From Niabella yanshanensis (GTDB lineage: Bacteria; Bacteroidota; Bacteroidia; Chitinophagales; Chitinophagaceae): a stretch of 64,000 bases of DNA. The notes beneath the pieces were generated by a model. It worked only from the letters and a program-made list of their open reading frames with translations, searched no databases and was not told where the DNA came from. The stretch lies in NCBI RefSeq assembly GCF_034424215.1, contig NZ_CP139960.1, positions 1,550,001 to 1,614,000 of the forward strand. The letters are read 5' to 3'. A program made the translations under genes and the position numbers. Shown piece by piece: positions 9,916 through 19,026 of this stretch (position 1 is its first letter; every line of letters begins with the position of its first letter).

Positions 9916-10464
9916 ATGACGCATATTAATACGATTGATGCATTAAAAGCAAGCGATGAAGTAGTATTCGGTGAACTTTTTCGCGATTATAACTTCAGGG
10001 TGTACTCCTACATTTTATCTAAAACTAATTCTCCTTATATAGCAGAGGAAGCTACCCAACTTACTTTTATAAAGTTGTGGGAACACAGAGATAGCTTACA
10101 GGAACAGCTTCCGTTATCGGGGCAAATATTTCGCATAGCTAAAACCACCTGTATCGATCTTTTAAGAAAGGAATCTGTCCGGCTGCGGCATTTGGCAAAG
10201 CAGAAATCTGGCGTCAAGCCAGGAGATGCAATGGATGTATTACATGAAAAAGAATTGCAGAATAAGTTGGATGTAGCTGTAAAGCAAATGCCACCGGTGA
10301 GAAGACTGATTTTTAACTTAAGCCGTTTTGAAGCCAAATCACATAAAGAAATCGCCTATATGCTTTCATTATCTGTGAGAACAGTTGAAAGTCATATTCA
10401 TTTAGCTCTTAAGCAGTTAACTAATTTATTTTTCGCACTGCTAGCCCTATTGTTCCTTTTTTAA
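9916..10464 (+). CDS. ECF RNA polymerase sigma factor, FecI/Bacteroidota type
   Basis: A sigma-70 ECF protein of 182 residues from ATG 9916 (MTHINTIDAL). An upstream TTG at 9841 would add 25 residues that do not look like the family. Region 2 is at about 20-85 (FGELFRDYNFRVYSYIL..AEEATQLTFIKLWEHRD). Region 4 is at about 125-170 (MPPVRRLIFNLSRFEAKSHKEIAYMLSLSVRTVESHI). It is followed by a FecR gene and a SusC/SusD pair, the standard layout of a sigma/anti-sigma unit that turns on a TonB-dependent glycan importer when substrate binds. Confidence 0.93.
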   Translation: MTHINTIDALKASDEVVFGELFRDYNFRVYSYILSKTNSPYIAEEATQLTFIKLWEHRDSLQEQLPLSGQIFRIAKTTCIDLLRKESVRLRHLAKQKSGVKPGDAMDVLHEKELQNKLDVAVKQMPPVRRLIFNLSRFEAKSHKEIAYMLSLSVRTVESHIHLALKQLTNLFFALLALLFLF

Positions 10465-10582
10465 AAAATATTTTCCACCGCACTAAGTGTTTGCTTAATT
10501 TCAAACGTATTCATTATTGTTCATCTCAATCATCATTTTATAATAATTGCCAGTAATTATTCCGAAATGACACGCTGTTAAA

Positions 10583-11644
10583 ATGATAACGCAGGATTTA
10601 ATCAAAAAGTTTTTCAGGCAGGAGTGTACACCAGAGGAACGCGATGCTGTATTGAAATATTTTGAGACCAATCCTGAGGCGTTTGACGGTTATTGGGATG
10701 AGCAGGAATGGGAACATCTTGAGGGGCTGAAGGAAAGAGATGCAAGGCTTACAGAGAAGATGTTTTCAAAGGTGAGCAGGCGTACTACCAGGAAAAAGAG
10801 TTTGCTCTTACTGAAGAATGCTGGTATTGCTGCATCTGTTTTGTTGCTGCTATTGGTTGGTGGATCGATACTTTATAACACCCGTAATGATAGCAATGTA
10901 GTGTCAATGCGCGGGCAATCAGCGGCAATGTCTGGCAGGTGGCTGCAACGTGAGAATACCGGTAATACGCCGTTGGATATTTTGCTGGACGACGGATCTT
11001 TAGTCATTGTGAAGCCTGGTGGGTGTATCAGTTATCATCAACCGTTTGATAAAAATGGAGAAAGGGTAATTTGCCTGGAAGGAGAAGCATTGTTTAAAGT
11101 GGCAAAAGATAAGAACAGGCCTTTTCGGGTCTTTTCAGATGCATTGGTTACAACAGCGTTGGGTACATCCTTTACTATAAAAGCAATTGCTGGCAAAGAA
11201 TTGATCACGGTTGCGTTACATGAAGGACGCGTTGTGGTGAAACCATCACGCATGCTCAAGGCAGGTTGGGAAAAGGACTTCTTTTTGCTGCCGGGGGATC
11301 AACTGCTTTATAATAAAACCTTGGAGACTGCAATCTTACAGGTAGGCAAAAAGGTTCGCCACCTTGCAATAACAACAGCTGTTGAGAAGCGGGATGCGGC
11401 TTCCGAAGTAGTAAAGCCCGATTGGTATAAGTTTGACGGAATGCCGCTCAAAAAAGTAATTGAACAATTAGAAGTTTATTATGGAGTTGACATACGATAT
11501 GCTTCACCAGATATGGAAGATAAATACTTTACCATACGGATTGATAAACATGACTCCATTGAAAATGTCCTAAACGATATAGCACTGCTGAACGATTTTA
11601 TTTTAACAAAGAAAAACGGCGTTTATTTTCTACTAAAAAAATAG
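10583..11644 (+). CDS. FecR-family anti-sigma factor
   Basis: A 353-residue single-pass membrane protein. A cytoplasmic N-terminal anti-sigma region (1-72) is followed by one transmembrane helix (about 79-98), a periplasmic FecR domain (about 125-225, with LDDGSLVIVKPGG and GEALFKVAKDKNRPFRV), and a C-terminal DUF4974-type domain (about 275-350, KFDGMPLKKVIEQLEVYYGVDI). It probably holds the upstream ECF sigma factor inactive until the N-terminal extension of the SusC partner signals across the periplasm. The spacer to the sigma gene is 118 bp. Confidence 0.93.
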   Translation: MITQDLIKKFFRQECTPEERDAVLKYFETNPEAFDGYWDEQEWEHLEGLKERDARLTEKMFSKVSRRTTRKKSLLLLKNAGIAASVLLLLLVGGSILYNTRNDSNVVSMRGQSAAMSGRWLQRENTGNTPLDILLDDGSLVIVKPGGCISYHQPFDKNGERVICLEGEALFKVAKDKNRPFRVFSDALVTTALGTSFTIKAIAGKELITVALHEGRVVVKPSRMLKAGWEKDFFLLPGDQLLYNKTLETAILQVGKKVRHLAITTAVEKRDAASEVVKPDWYKFDGMPLKKVIEQLEVYYGVDIRYASPDMEDKYFTIRIDKHDSIENVLNDIALLNDFILTKKNGVYFLLKK

Positions 11645-11740
11645 TATAAGCCTTTAAAAATTTACTTCGTAATAGTTAAATCATTGTGTACCGCACAGTG
11701 ACAGGTATCTTATTATATCATCTTAAACGAAAAGCTGCAC

Positions 11741-14700
11741 ATGAACACAAAATTGTTATTGGGGCCATATTTCTTATGCACATTATTTATCTTTCTTTTT
11801 ATCCCGATGTTGGTCGGTGCCCAGGACGGTAGAACTGATGTCCGGGGCGTTGTTAGGTCGGAGGGCGGCGACTTACTGAGAGGTGTCACCGTTGTTATTA
11901 AAAATGCCAGGGCCGATTTTACAGTTTCAACCCAAACAGATAGCCTGGGAATTTTTCGCTTCTCTCAATTACCTGCCGGCGAGGGGTACAGTTTTTCTAT
12001 TTCTTCCGTGGGTTTTGAGCCGCAGGAGCTAACCGGGTACCAGCTTAAAGCTAACGCTAACTTTACACTCTCAATTAAACTGAAAGAAACCGGGCAGTCG
12101 CTCAACGAGGTGGTAGTGATTGGTTATGGTACCCAGCGTAAAGGCGATATTACCAGTTCTGTGGCTTCAGTTAAGGCTGAAGATTTTATCAAAGGCGCGG
12201 TAAAAGATGCCGGACAGCTGATCCAGGGTAAAGTAGCTGGCTTAACGGTGATAAATCCCAGCGGTGATCCAACCGGTTCTACGCAATTGATTTTGAGAGG
12301 CCAGTCTACTTTAATGGGGGTTAATCAAAATCCTTTGGTATTAATAGATGGTGTTCCGGGAGATCTGAGAATGATAACACCGCAGGATATAGAATCAGTT
12401 GATGTGCTAAAAGACGGATCCGCAGCCGCTATTTACGGAACGCGCGGTACAAATGGTGTTATATTTATTACTACGAAACGGGCGGGAGCTAATAACCGTA
12501 CATCCGTAGAGTACAGTACATACGCGGGGATTCAAAAAATTGCACGCCAGCTGACTATGTCAACGGCTGCCGATATGCGCGCGCAGATCGAATCGGGGCA
12601 ACGTAAGAATGAGCTTATTGATCAGGGCGCAGCTACAGACTGGCTGAAAGAAATTACCCGTACTCCGGTGATTCAGGACCATAATCTTACTATTAGAGGT
12701 GGTAACGGTGTGACCAACTACCTGGCAAGTTTAAACTATGACAATGCCCAGGGTTTGTTTCTTAAATCTTTCAATCAAATATTTTCAGGAAGATTTGATA
12801 TCAATCATAGCATGTTTGATAACAAATTAAAATTGAACGTTAACGCTTTTAGCTCATCAAGGCGTTTGAATGGCTTCAATTCAAATATTTACCGGCAGGC
12901 TTTGATGCAAAACCCCACGGCCCCGTTAAAAAATGAAGATGGTACCTGGTTTCAGGAGTTGACAAAGTTCGATTATCAAAGTCCTGTGTCGGATATTATG
13001 GAGTCAGATGGGGAAACCAGTGAGTCATTATCAAGGTATAATGGTACCATTTCATTTTTGCCGGTAAAAGGATTGAAATTTTCAGCCCTGTTTTCTTACT
13101 CAAAATGGATGCAGAAATATGGATATGCAGAAACCAAGCAGCATGCCTCCACCCTGAGAGATGGCCGCAACGGATATGCGAACGATGGCGGGGCTCAGTC
13201 TATTGACCGGTTGACAGAATTGACAGGCGAGTATACGAAGTCGTTTAACCGGCATAACCTTACGGCTCTTGCCGGTTATAGTTACCAGGAAAACGATTAT
13301 ACCAATCACTACATGGAAAATTGGGATTTTCCCACAGATATTTTTAGCTGGCATAATATCGGTCTGGGCAGAGCTATCAGCAGTGGCGAGTTTGTTGGCT
13401 TGATCCGTAATTACAAAACGGAAACCAATTTGGTAGGTTTTTTTGGTAGGCTATCCTATAATTACGACCAGAGATACTTGTTGATGGCAAGTTTGCGGAG
13501 AGAAAAGGCAAGCCAGTTATGGGGCACGCGTAATCCATGGGGGGTGTTTCCTGCAGTTTCAGCAGGTTGGAGAATCAGCCGCGAAAAGTTCATGCAAAAT
13601 CAGAATGTCTTCGATGATCTTAAATTAAGAGTGGGGTATGGAGTTACCGGTTCACAACCATCCGACCTTTTTCGAGGTGTAGCATTGCTGGGCTACAGCG
13701 GTTTTGTATTGTCTGATGGCAAGTGGGTGCAAACAATTATTCCCACGCAAAATGCTAATCCGGATTTAAAATGGGAAGAAAAAAGGGAAACAAATATTGG
13801 CCTTGATTTTAGTATGTTAAAGGGCCGGTTGTCCGGCAGTATAGACTTGTACAACCGCCAGATACATAATTTGCTTTATTTGTTTGAAGTACCCAGCCCT
13901 CCTAATCTATATAACAGAACGCTTGCCAACGTAGGTACACTCGAAAATAAAGGGTTGGAAGTGCTGGTCAATTTTACCCCGGTGATGCGCAAAAACTTTC
14001 AATGGAATTCAATGGTTAACTTCTCCACGAATTCTAACAAGCTTAAAAGTCTTTCCAATGACTTGTATCGAACATCAACCGACTACCTGCGTGTAGGCGC
14101 TATTTTCCCTCCCATCCAAACTTTTTCGCATTTGTTAAGAGTAGGAGGATCTGTTGGCGATTTCTATGGCTATAAGGTGGTCGATATTGGTAATGATCCT
14201 GCAGATGCTGCAAATTATGGTCAATGGATATATGAAGGACGGGATGGAACTCCGGTAAAATATGCCGATTTTGCTCATGCCTTTGAAGATAAAAAAGTGA
14301 TCGGTAATGGCTTGCCCCGCTACTATCTCACCTGGAATAACAACCTGCAATATAAAAGCTGGGATCTGGGAATAACACAAAGAGGCGCTTTCAAATTTCA
14401 GGTAGCTAACCTTCAGCGTATGATGTTTGAGAATCCCACACAGGCACAATATAATTTGCTAAAGAATGCTTACGACCCGGTTTATGGTAAAGCAGTATTG
14501 AAGTCGCCAGTTGAGTTCAATAGTTATTATATAGAAAACGGAGACTTCTGGAAGATTGACAACATAACCCTGGGATACAGTATAAAAACAGATAAAATCA
14601 AATACATTAAATCAGCAAGAATATATATAGCTACGCTCAACACATTCATCATTACAGGCTATAAAGGTATTGACCCGGAAGTGAGCCTGCGAAATGGTAC

Positions 14701-14821
14701 TTCATCAGCCCAGTCCGGTGTATTGCAGGTTCCCACCTCTGGCCTCGATCCGGGTATGGACTCACCGTATAAGTATCCAACTACCAGAACATTCAGTATA
14801 GGCTTAAACGTTAACTTTTAA
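11741..14821 (+). CDS. SusC/RagA-family TonB-dependent outer-membrane transporter
   Basis: 1026 residues. A signal peptide (to about VGAQD, residue 29) precedes a carboxypeptidase-regulatory-like beta domain at about 33-115, then the SusC plug signature LNEVVVIGYGTQRKGDITSSV near 125-145, and a 22-strand barrel ending in an aromatic residue (GLNVNF). It imports oligosaccharides bound by the SusD partner, using TonB/ExbBD energy. No clear separate signalling (STN) domain is visible between the signal peptide and the carboxypeptidase-like domain, although a FecR gene lies upstream; how the signal reaches FecR is therefore not obvious. Confidence 0.95.
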   Translation: MNTKLLLGPYFLCTLFIFLFIPMLVGAQDGRTDVRGVVRSEGGDLLRGVTVVIKNARADFTVSTQTDSLGIFRFSQLPAGEGYSFSISSVGFEPQELTGYQLKANANFTLSIKLKETGQSLNEVVVIGYGTQRKGDITSSVASVKAEDFIKGAVKDAGQLIQGKVAGLTVINPSGDPTGSTQLILRGQSTLMGVNQNPLVLIDGVPGDLRMITPQDIESVDVLKDGSAAAIYGTRGTNGVIFITTKRAGANNRTSVEYSTYAGIQKIARQLTMSTAADMRAQIESGQRKNELIDQGAATDWLKEITRTPVIQDHNLTIRGGNGVTNYLASLNYDNAQGLFLKSFNQIFSGRFDINHSMFDNKLKLNVNAFSSSRRLNGFNSNIYRQALMQNPTAPLKNEDGTWFQELTKFDYQSPVSDIMESDGETSESLSRYNGTISFLPVKGLKFSALFSYSKWMQKYGYAETKQHASTLRDGRNGYANDGGAQSIDRLTELTGEYTKSFNRHNLTALAGYSYQENDYTNHYMENWDFPTDIFSWHNIGLGRAISSGEFVGLIRNYKTETNLVGFFGRLSYNYDQRYLLMASLRREKASQLWGTRNPWGVFPAVSAGWRISREKFMQNQNVFDDLKLRVGYGVTGSQPSDLFRGVALLGYSGFVLSDGKWVQTIIPTQNANPDLKWEEKRETNIGLDFSMLKGRLSGSIDLYNRQIHNLLYLFEVPSPPNLYNRTLANVGTLENKGLEVLVNFTPVMRKNFQWNSMVNFSTNSNKLKSLSNDLYRTSTDYLRVGAIFPPIQTFSHLLRVGGSVGDFYGYKVVDIGNDPADAANYGQWIYEGRDGTPVKYADFAHAFEDKKVIGNGLPRYYLTWNNNLQYKSWDLGITQRGAFKFQVANLQRMMFENPTQAQYNLLKNAYDPVYGKAVLKSPVEFNSYYIENGDFWKIDNITLGYSIKTDKIKYIKSARIYIATLNTFIITGYKGIDPEVSLRNGTSSAQSGVLQVPTSGLDPGMDSPYKYPTTRTFSIGLNVNF

Positions 14822-14832
14822 CTGTAATAAAA

Positions 14833-16482
14833 ATGAAAAAGAAATATTTCAATATAAAGTTTTGGATTTCGTGTACCCTTATTTCCCTGTCAATTTTCTC
14901 TGCATGTACTAAGTTAAAGGATACCTCATACAGCCAGATCATTTCAGGGGGCTTTTCACCTACAGCGTCAGATATAAGCGCGCTGGCCGGTGCAGCCTAC
15001 GTAGATTGGCGTGGTTTACTTTTGCAATGGAATACCGTGTACAGGGCACAGGAGGTTTCGGCCGATCAGATGCTGACTCCTGCGCGGCCAAATGGTTGGG
15101 TAGACGGTGGTGTTTACCGCCGGATACATGAACATAAGTGGACTACCGAGGATGATATTGTTGTAAACGTTTGGACCAGGGCTTATCAGGGTATTACCAA
15201 TTGCAATCGCATTATCTACCAGGTCCAGTCCAGTGCAATTCCTGTTGCTCCTAAAGACACCAGTTCTTTGGTGGCAGAGTTGAAGCTGTTGCGTGCATCT
15301 TATTACTGGATGCTATGCGACATGTATGGTAATGTTCCGATAGTTGACAGGTTTGATGTACCTGCAGGTTATTTACCGCAGCAGAATACAAGACGGGAGG
15401 TTTACAATTTTATTGTAAATGATCTGCTGGCCAACATACCTAAAGTAACTGACGAAGTAAGCGCTAAAACGTATGGCAAGTTTAATAAATGGGCAGGTCT
15501 TACATTACTTGCAAAAATGTATTTGAATGCTCAGGTTTATAGTGGTACTCCTGAGTGGGAGAAGTGTAAAGCAGTATGTGATACTATTATCAATTTTGCT
15601 ACAACCAGTGGAAAGATTACTTTAGAAGCCAGCCAGAAAAGTGTTTTTGCTACAGAAAACGAGAATTCGAGGGAGATAATATTTGCGCTACCCTTCGATT
15701 CAAAGTATGTAAATGAGTGGAATTCATTCGATGTACATATGCAAACGCTGCAGCCGCAAAATCAAAAAACATACAATCTGCAATCCTCTCCCTGGGGGGG
15801 CGTTTGCGCGGTTCCTCAATTTATCAGCACCTTCGATCCACAGGATAGCAGGCTTACAGAGAATTATATATTCGGACAGCAATTTTCAGCGGCAGGCGAC
15901 AGCCTTTTTGGCTCGATGGGGGCTTTTGTAGGTAAGCCACTGGCGTATCGTAATTATGTAGCCGGAGTTGACCAGTCAGAGGAGGTAGATGGTTATCGTC
16001 TCGGTAAGTTTGAAATAGCCATGGGAGCTACTAATCGACTAAGTAACGACTGGCCGCTTTTAAGATATGCCGACGTACTGATGATGAAGGCCGAATGCTT
16101 ATTGCGTACCGGCGATGCCCCTGGTGCTGCAACGTTAGTAACACAGGTGAGGCAAAGAGCATTCCGTTCCAATGCGGCCAAGGCTGTTGTAACCGGCGCG
16201 CAGTTGCTGCTGGGAAGCGGTTACGATTACGGTTTAAGAAACCATTTGACATCAACCCAGGAAGGTGGCGCAGATGTTCAGTATGGACGTTTTCTTGATG
16301 AGCTGGCCTGGGAGTTCAATCAGGAGGCGCGGCGAAGAACCGATCTGATTCGGTTTGGTGTTTTTACAAGAAAGTCATGGCTATCTCACTCTCCCAATGG
16401 AGATTATCGCGCCCTGTTTCCCATTCCGAAAACAGAGATTGACAAAAATGCTAATCTGAAGCAAAATCCGGGCTATAACTAA
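14833..16482 (+). CDS. SusD/RagB-family surface glycan-binding lipoprotein
   Basis: 549 residues. A lipoprotein signal ends at C25 (SIFSAC). The TPR-like helices and the C-terminal block (ELAWEFNQEARRRTDLIRFGVF..FPIPKTEIDKNANLKQNPGY) are the SusD/RagB hallmark. It sits 11 bp after the SusC gene and is certainly co-transcribed with it. It should form the lid of the SusC barrel and capture the glycan. No hydrolase gene follows, so the degradative enzymes for this pair must be elsewhere; the GH2/GH38/GH78 genes at 1-8.8 kb are candidates. Confidence 0.94.
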   Translation: MKKKYFNIKFWISCTLISLSIFSACTKLKDTSYSQIISGGFSPTASDISALAGAAYVDWRGLLLQWNTVYRAQEVSADQMLTPARPNGWVDGGVYRRIHEHKWTTEDDIVVNVWTRAYQGITNCNRIIYQVQSSAIPVAPKDTSSLVAELKLLRASYYWMLCDMYGNVPIVDRFDVPAGYLPQQNTRREVYNFIVNDLLANIPKVTDEVSAKTYGKFNKWAGLTLLAKMYLNAQVYSGTPEWEKCKAVCDTIINFATTSGKITLEASQKSVFATENENSREIIFALPFDSKYVNEWNSFDVHMQTLQPQNQKTYNLQSSPWGGVCAVPQFISTFDPQDSRLTENYIFGQQFSAAGDSLFGSMGAFVGKPLAYRNYVAGVDQSEEVDGYRLGKFEIAMGATNRLSNDWPLLRYADVLMMKAECLLRTGDAPGAATLVTQVRQRAFRSNAAKAVVTGAQLLLGSGYDYGLRNHLTSTQEGGADVQYGRFLDELAWEFNQEARRRTDLIRFGVFTRKSWLSHSPNGDYRALFPIPKTEIDKNANLKQNPGYN

Positions 16483-16873
16483 AGCATTTTTATTTAAATG
16501 GATTTTCTGGTGCCGATTTTCCATGATAAATATGGGTTGCGTGACATCGTTTGGAAATAGTAAAAATAAATAGTTGAATGTATGGTATTTCATCTATGAT
16601 AAAAACGCAGATAGAATTATCGCCGGCATGCGGGATCTCACAGGATAAGTACCCATGTTCCGCTTTGGGCCTGAAAAAATTAAGCAGCAAGGTCTGTGCT
16701 GGCAGATTTCTTACGGAACCGTTTGTCAAAACGCAGAAAAAGGATGAGCCAAATGAACCGGAAAAAAATGAAAAAATGAACGCAAACATTTGCTAAGTTC
16801 TCAAACCTGCTTTCATTCAGCATTGAAGGCAACCCCTATGATTTGAACAAGTAAAAATCGGACACACCTAAAA
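16483..16873. other. Intergenic stretch, no supported gene
   Basis: Roughly 390 bp between the SusD gene and the tRNA-Leu terminator. Open frames exist on both strands (for example 16490-16789 minus and 16578-16796 plus), but they overlap each other, lack family resemblance and show no start context. I see no tRNA, repeat array or promoter box that I would defend. Confidence 0.5.
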
Positions 16874-16912
16874 TAAAAAAGCCTTGTAAATCAAATGATT
16901 ACAAGGCTTTCT
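16874..16912 (-). terminator. Rho-independent terminator of tRNA-Leu
   Basis: A hairpin with arms AAGCCTTGTAA and TTACAAGGCTT around an 8-nt loop. On the minus strand the stem is followed by a run of T (the A-run at 16876-16880 on the plus strand). It lies two bases past the 3' end of tRNA-Leu. Confidence 0.85.
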
Positions 16913-16914
16913 GG

Positions 16915-17000
16915 TGCCCCAGGCGGGACTTGAACCCGCACGGACATTGCTGCCCACAGGATTTTAAGTCCTGCGTGTCTACCAATTCCACCACCAGGGC
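16915..17000 (-). tRNA. tRNA-Leu (anticodon TAA)
   Basis: 86 nt. The acceptor stem GCCCTGG pairs with CTGGGGC (two G-U pairs) with discriminator A. The anticodon stem CAGGA/TCCTG has loop CTTAAAA, giving anticodon TAA. A long variable arm (GGGCAGCAATGTCC) is typical of class II tRNA-Leu, and the T loop is TTCAAGT. CCA is encoded directly after the discriminator. Confidence 0.95.
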
Positions 17001-17104
17001 AATGTTTAAAGAACTACTCCTACAATATCAGATTTTATAGGATTTTTACGCCTCGTGTTACCTCCCGAAGCTTCGGGACCACCACCAGGGCTGACGGAAT
17101 TCGT

Positions 17105-17136
17105 CAAAAAAAGTCCTCCCTTTCGAGAGGACTTTT
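17105..17136 (-). terminator. Rho-independent terminator after tRNA-Gly
   Basis: Arms AGTCCTC and GAGGACT surround a short loop; on the minus strand a run of seven T follows the stem. It directly follows the 3' end of tRNA-Gly, which suggests that tRNA-Leu beyond it is read by partial read-through or has its own start. Confidence 0.75.
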
Positions 17137-17139
17137 CAG

Positions 17140-17212
<73 letters not shown>

Positions 17213-17260
17213 TTATAAAGAACTTTTTGTTTTTGTGTTACTGTATTTCGTAACGGGATG

Positions 17261-17290
17261 CAAAAATAAGAGGTTTGTTTTAAATAACAA
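17261..17290 (-). promoter_or_regulatory. Bacteroidota-type promoter of the tRNA-Gly unit
   Basis: On the minus strand TTG (17288-17290), 19 bp, then TATTTTTG (17261-17268). This matches the TTG...TAnnTTTG consensus of the Bacteroidota primary sigma factor and predicts a start about 40 nt before the tRNA. Confidence 0.65.
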
Positions 17291-17304
17291 AATAATTTCA
17301 AAAA

Positions 17305-17544
17305 TTATTTGTATTTCGGAGTATACAAAGTACTCTCCTGAATTTGCACTTTTGGTTTCTCAAATTTCTTGGTGTACAGCCTGTAGCAACCACCCCAGGT
17401 CATTAAAAAAAAGCAGGCAATACTCAGGTAAAAGATATATGCAGAAGCTCTAACCCAGCTTTGGCCAAAGTCTTTCTTTTCATAATTCTGTAAACTCTCC
17501 TGATACTCCTGTTCCTTTAACTTTTCTACATCAAACGGTTCCAT
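17305..17544 (-). CDS. Small single-pass membrane protein, unknown function
   Basis: 79 residues. A charged, probably cytoplasmic N-terminal helix (MEPFDVEKLKEQEYQESLQN) is followed by one hydrophobic segment at about 33-53 (ASAYIFYLSIACFFLMTWGG) and a basic tail. I do not recognise a family. It has a good promoter box just upstream on the minus strand and stands alone between the tRNA unit and the GT2 gene. Confidence 0.65.
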   Translation of the reverse strand: MEPFDVEKLKEQEYQESLQNYEKKDFGQSWVRASAYIFYLSIACFFLMTWGGCYRLYTKKFEKPKVQIQESTLYTPKYK

Positions 17545-17564
17545 GTAATTATAATGTTGTGGTG

Positions 17565-17596
17565 CAAAAATAAAGGAAACAACCTAAAATAAACAA
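17565..17596 (-). promoter_or_regulatory. Promoter of the 79-residue membrane protein gene
   Basis: Minus-strand TTG (17594-17596), 21 bp, TATTTTTG (17565-17572); the ATG lies about 20 nt downstream. Confidence 0.6.
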
Positions 17597-17612
17597 GCAT
17601 TTACTTCATTTT

Positions 17613-18650
17613 TTAAAGGTCACTATTATTGTCCTTCACTATTTCTGAAAACTTATTCTTACCTCCTGCAAAGTGAGCCCAAATGACAGATTTGCGAAGA
17701 TAACCGTCAAGCGCTGCCTTCCTGTTTTTAGGAAACACACTTTTTTTCCGATCGGCTATTATCCATTTCGCAAAAGAAAGATGCGCACTGAATACCGCTA
17801 CAAAGTATCCCCCATCCCCTTTCAGCAAACTTTTAAATGCAGATACCGCATCCAGAAAAAACCGGGCCAGCAAAACATACCCCTTTCGATATCCATACAT
17901 GTTCTTATAGATCATGATATTGTTATTACGAAAGTTCAAATAGGTTTTTAAAGAATTACCTTTAGGTAAAGTGCCCCCTCCTACATGATACACTACGGCG
18001 GCAGGACAGCTGTAAATCCGGTATCCGAGTAACTGTATTCGCCAGCAAAGGTCAATTTCTTCCTGGTGTGCGAAAAAATAATTATCAAATCCGCCTGATT
18101 CGCGAAAGACGTGAGCACGTATCAGCAAAGCAGCCCCCGAGGCCCAGAATATTGGTACACTGGTATCATATTGCCCCTGGTCTTCCTCCGAAACATCAAA
18201 AACACGCCCCATTGCAAAAGGGTAACCATAATGATCCAGCCATCCTCCTGCAGCACCTGCATATTCAAAAAACCGGGGATGATGATACGACAGGAGTTTG
18301 GGCTGGCAGGCAGCCAGCTGTTGATCCTGCTCCAAAAGATCCACCATCGGCTCTATCCATCCAGGCGTAACCTTTACATCCGAATTCAATAACAAATAGT
18401 AATCAGCTTCCACCTGCTGTAACGCCAGGTTATACCCTTTTGCAAATCCGTAATTTTCGGCAAGCCGGATAATTTCTATTGAAGGATAGGCTTGCTGCAA
18501 AAAACTCAGTGAATCATCAGTTGAACTATTATCAGCAACGATGATCCGGAAATTTTCATAGGTAGACAACAGTAAGTGAGGCAGGAACTCCTCCAGGTAC
18601 TTCTTACCGTTCCAATTCAAAATAACTATTGCTACTGATGAATGTTGCAT
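17613..18650 (-). CDS. Family 2 glycosyltransferase (rhamnosyltransferase-like)
   Basis: A 345-residue GT-A enzyme. The N-terminal VAIVILNWNGKKYLEEFLPHLL and VADNSSTDDSL segments bind the nucleotide sugar. LLLNSDVKVTPGW (about 92-104) holds the metal-binding region, and a later block FWASGAALLIRAHVFRESGGFDNYFFAHQEEIDLCWRIQ is typical of GT2 rhamnosyl/galactofuranosyl transferases. A hydrophobic C-terminal region suggests membrane association. Likely role in cell-surface polysaccharide or LPS assembly; donor and acceptor are not evident. TATTTTTG on the minus strand at 18662-18669 may be its promoter. Confidence 0.88.
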   Translation of the reverse strand: MQHSSVAIVILNWNGKKYLEEFLPHLLLSTYENFRIIVADNSSTDDSLSFLQQAYPSIEIIRLAENYGFAKGYNLALQQVEADYYLLLNSDVKVTPGWIEPMVDLLEQDQQLAACQPKLLSYHHPRFFEYAGAAGGWLDHYGYPFAMGRVFDVSEEDQGQYDTSVPIFWASGAALLIRAHVFRESGGFDNYFFAHQEEIDLCWRIQLLGYRIYSCPAAVVYHVGGGTLPKGNSLKTYLNFRNNNIMIYKNMYGYRKGYVLLARFFLDAVSAFKSLLKGDGGYFVAVFSAHLSFAKWIIADRKKSVFPKNRKAALDGYLRKSVIWAHFAGGKNKFSEIVKDNNSDL

Positions 18651-18682
18651 GCTGTGGGCCGCAAAAATAGGAACTTGTGAAC

Positions 18683-18919
18683 TTACTTAGGTTGTAGTGC
18701 ATTTTTCTTGTTAAAAAACAAATGGTATAATTGAATCAGTGCTATTAGTCCGTTACTGATAATAATAGGCCATTTTAACCCAAGCAGCACCCCATAGACC
18801 ACAAATACCAGGCATGCAAAAAAGTTAATCGTACGTATAAAGCGCACATTTCGGGGTAAAAAAGAAATAACCAAAAATACCGTAGCGAGGTACCCAACAA
18901 TTTCGACAGTATGGTTCAT
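18683..18919 (-). CDS. Small three-helix membrane protein, YgjV/PQ-loop-like
   Basis: 78 residues with three hydrophobic segments (about 6-21, 29-47, 50-68). The pattern GYLATVFLVISFLPRN..RTINFFACLVFVVYGVLLGLKWPIIISNGLIALIQLYHL resembles the bacterial inner-membrane YgjV group and half-size PQ-loop transporters. A sugar-transport role cannot be claimed. It is upstream of the GT2 gene on the same strand with a 32-bp gap, so co-transcription is possible. Confidence 0.65.
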   Translation of the reverse strand: MNHTVEIVGYLATVFLVISFLPRNVRFIRTINFFACLVFVVYGVLLGLKWPIIISNGLIALIQLYHLFFNKKNALQPK

Positions 18920-18965
18920 AAACCAAGAGTTTAGGTTTTATAGCCCAACTTAAAACAAGTTATAC

Positions 18966-18973
18966 TAATTTTG
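18966..18973 (+). promoter_or_regulatory. Candidate -7 box for the SPOR protein gene
   Basis: TAATTTTG fits TAnnTTTG and lies 53 bp before the ATG at 19027. No clear TTG is found at the expected upstream distance. Confidence 0.4.
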
Positions 18974-19026
18974 CGGGCAACGTTTTATTGAAAAAACTAA
19001 TCTAAGAAAAATAAATAGATTTAGTC

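Noticed and set aside
16490-16796. Overlapping open frames on both strands after the SusD gene
   Set aside because: The two frames are antisense to one another and neither shows family resemblance or a start signal.
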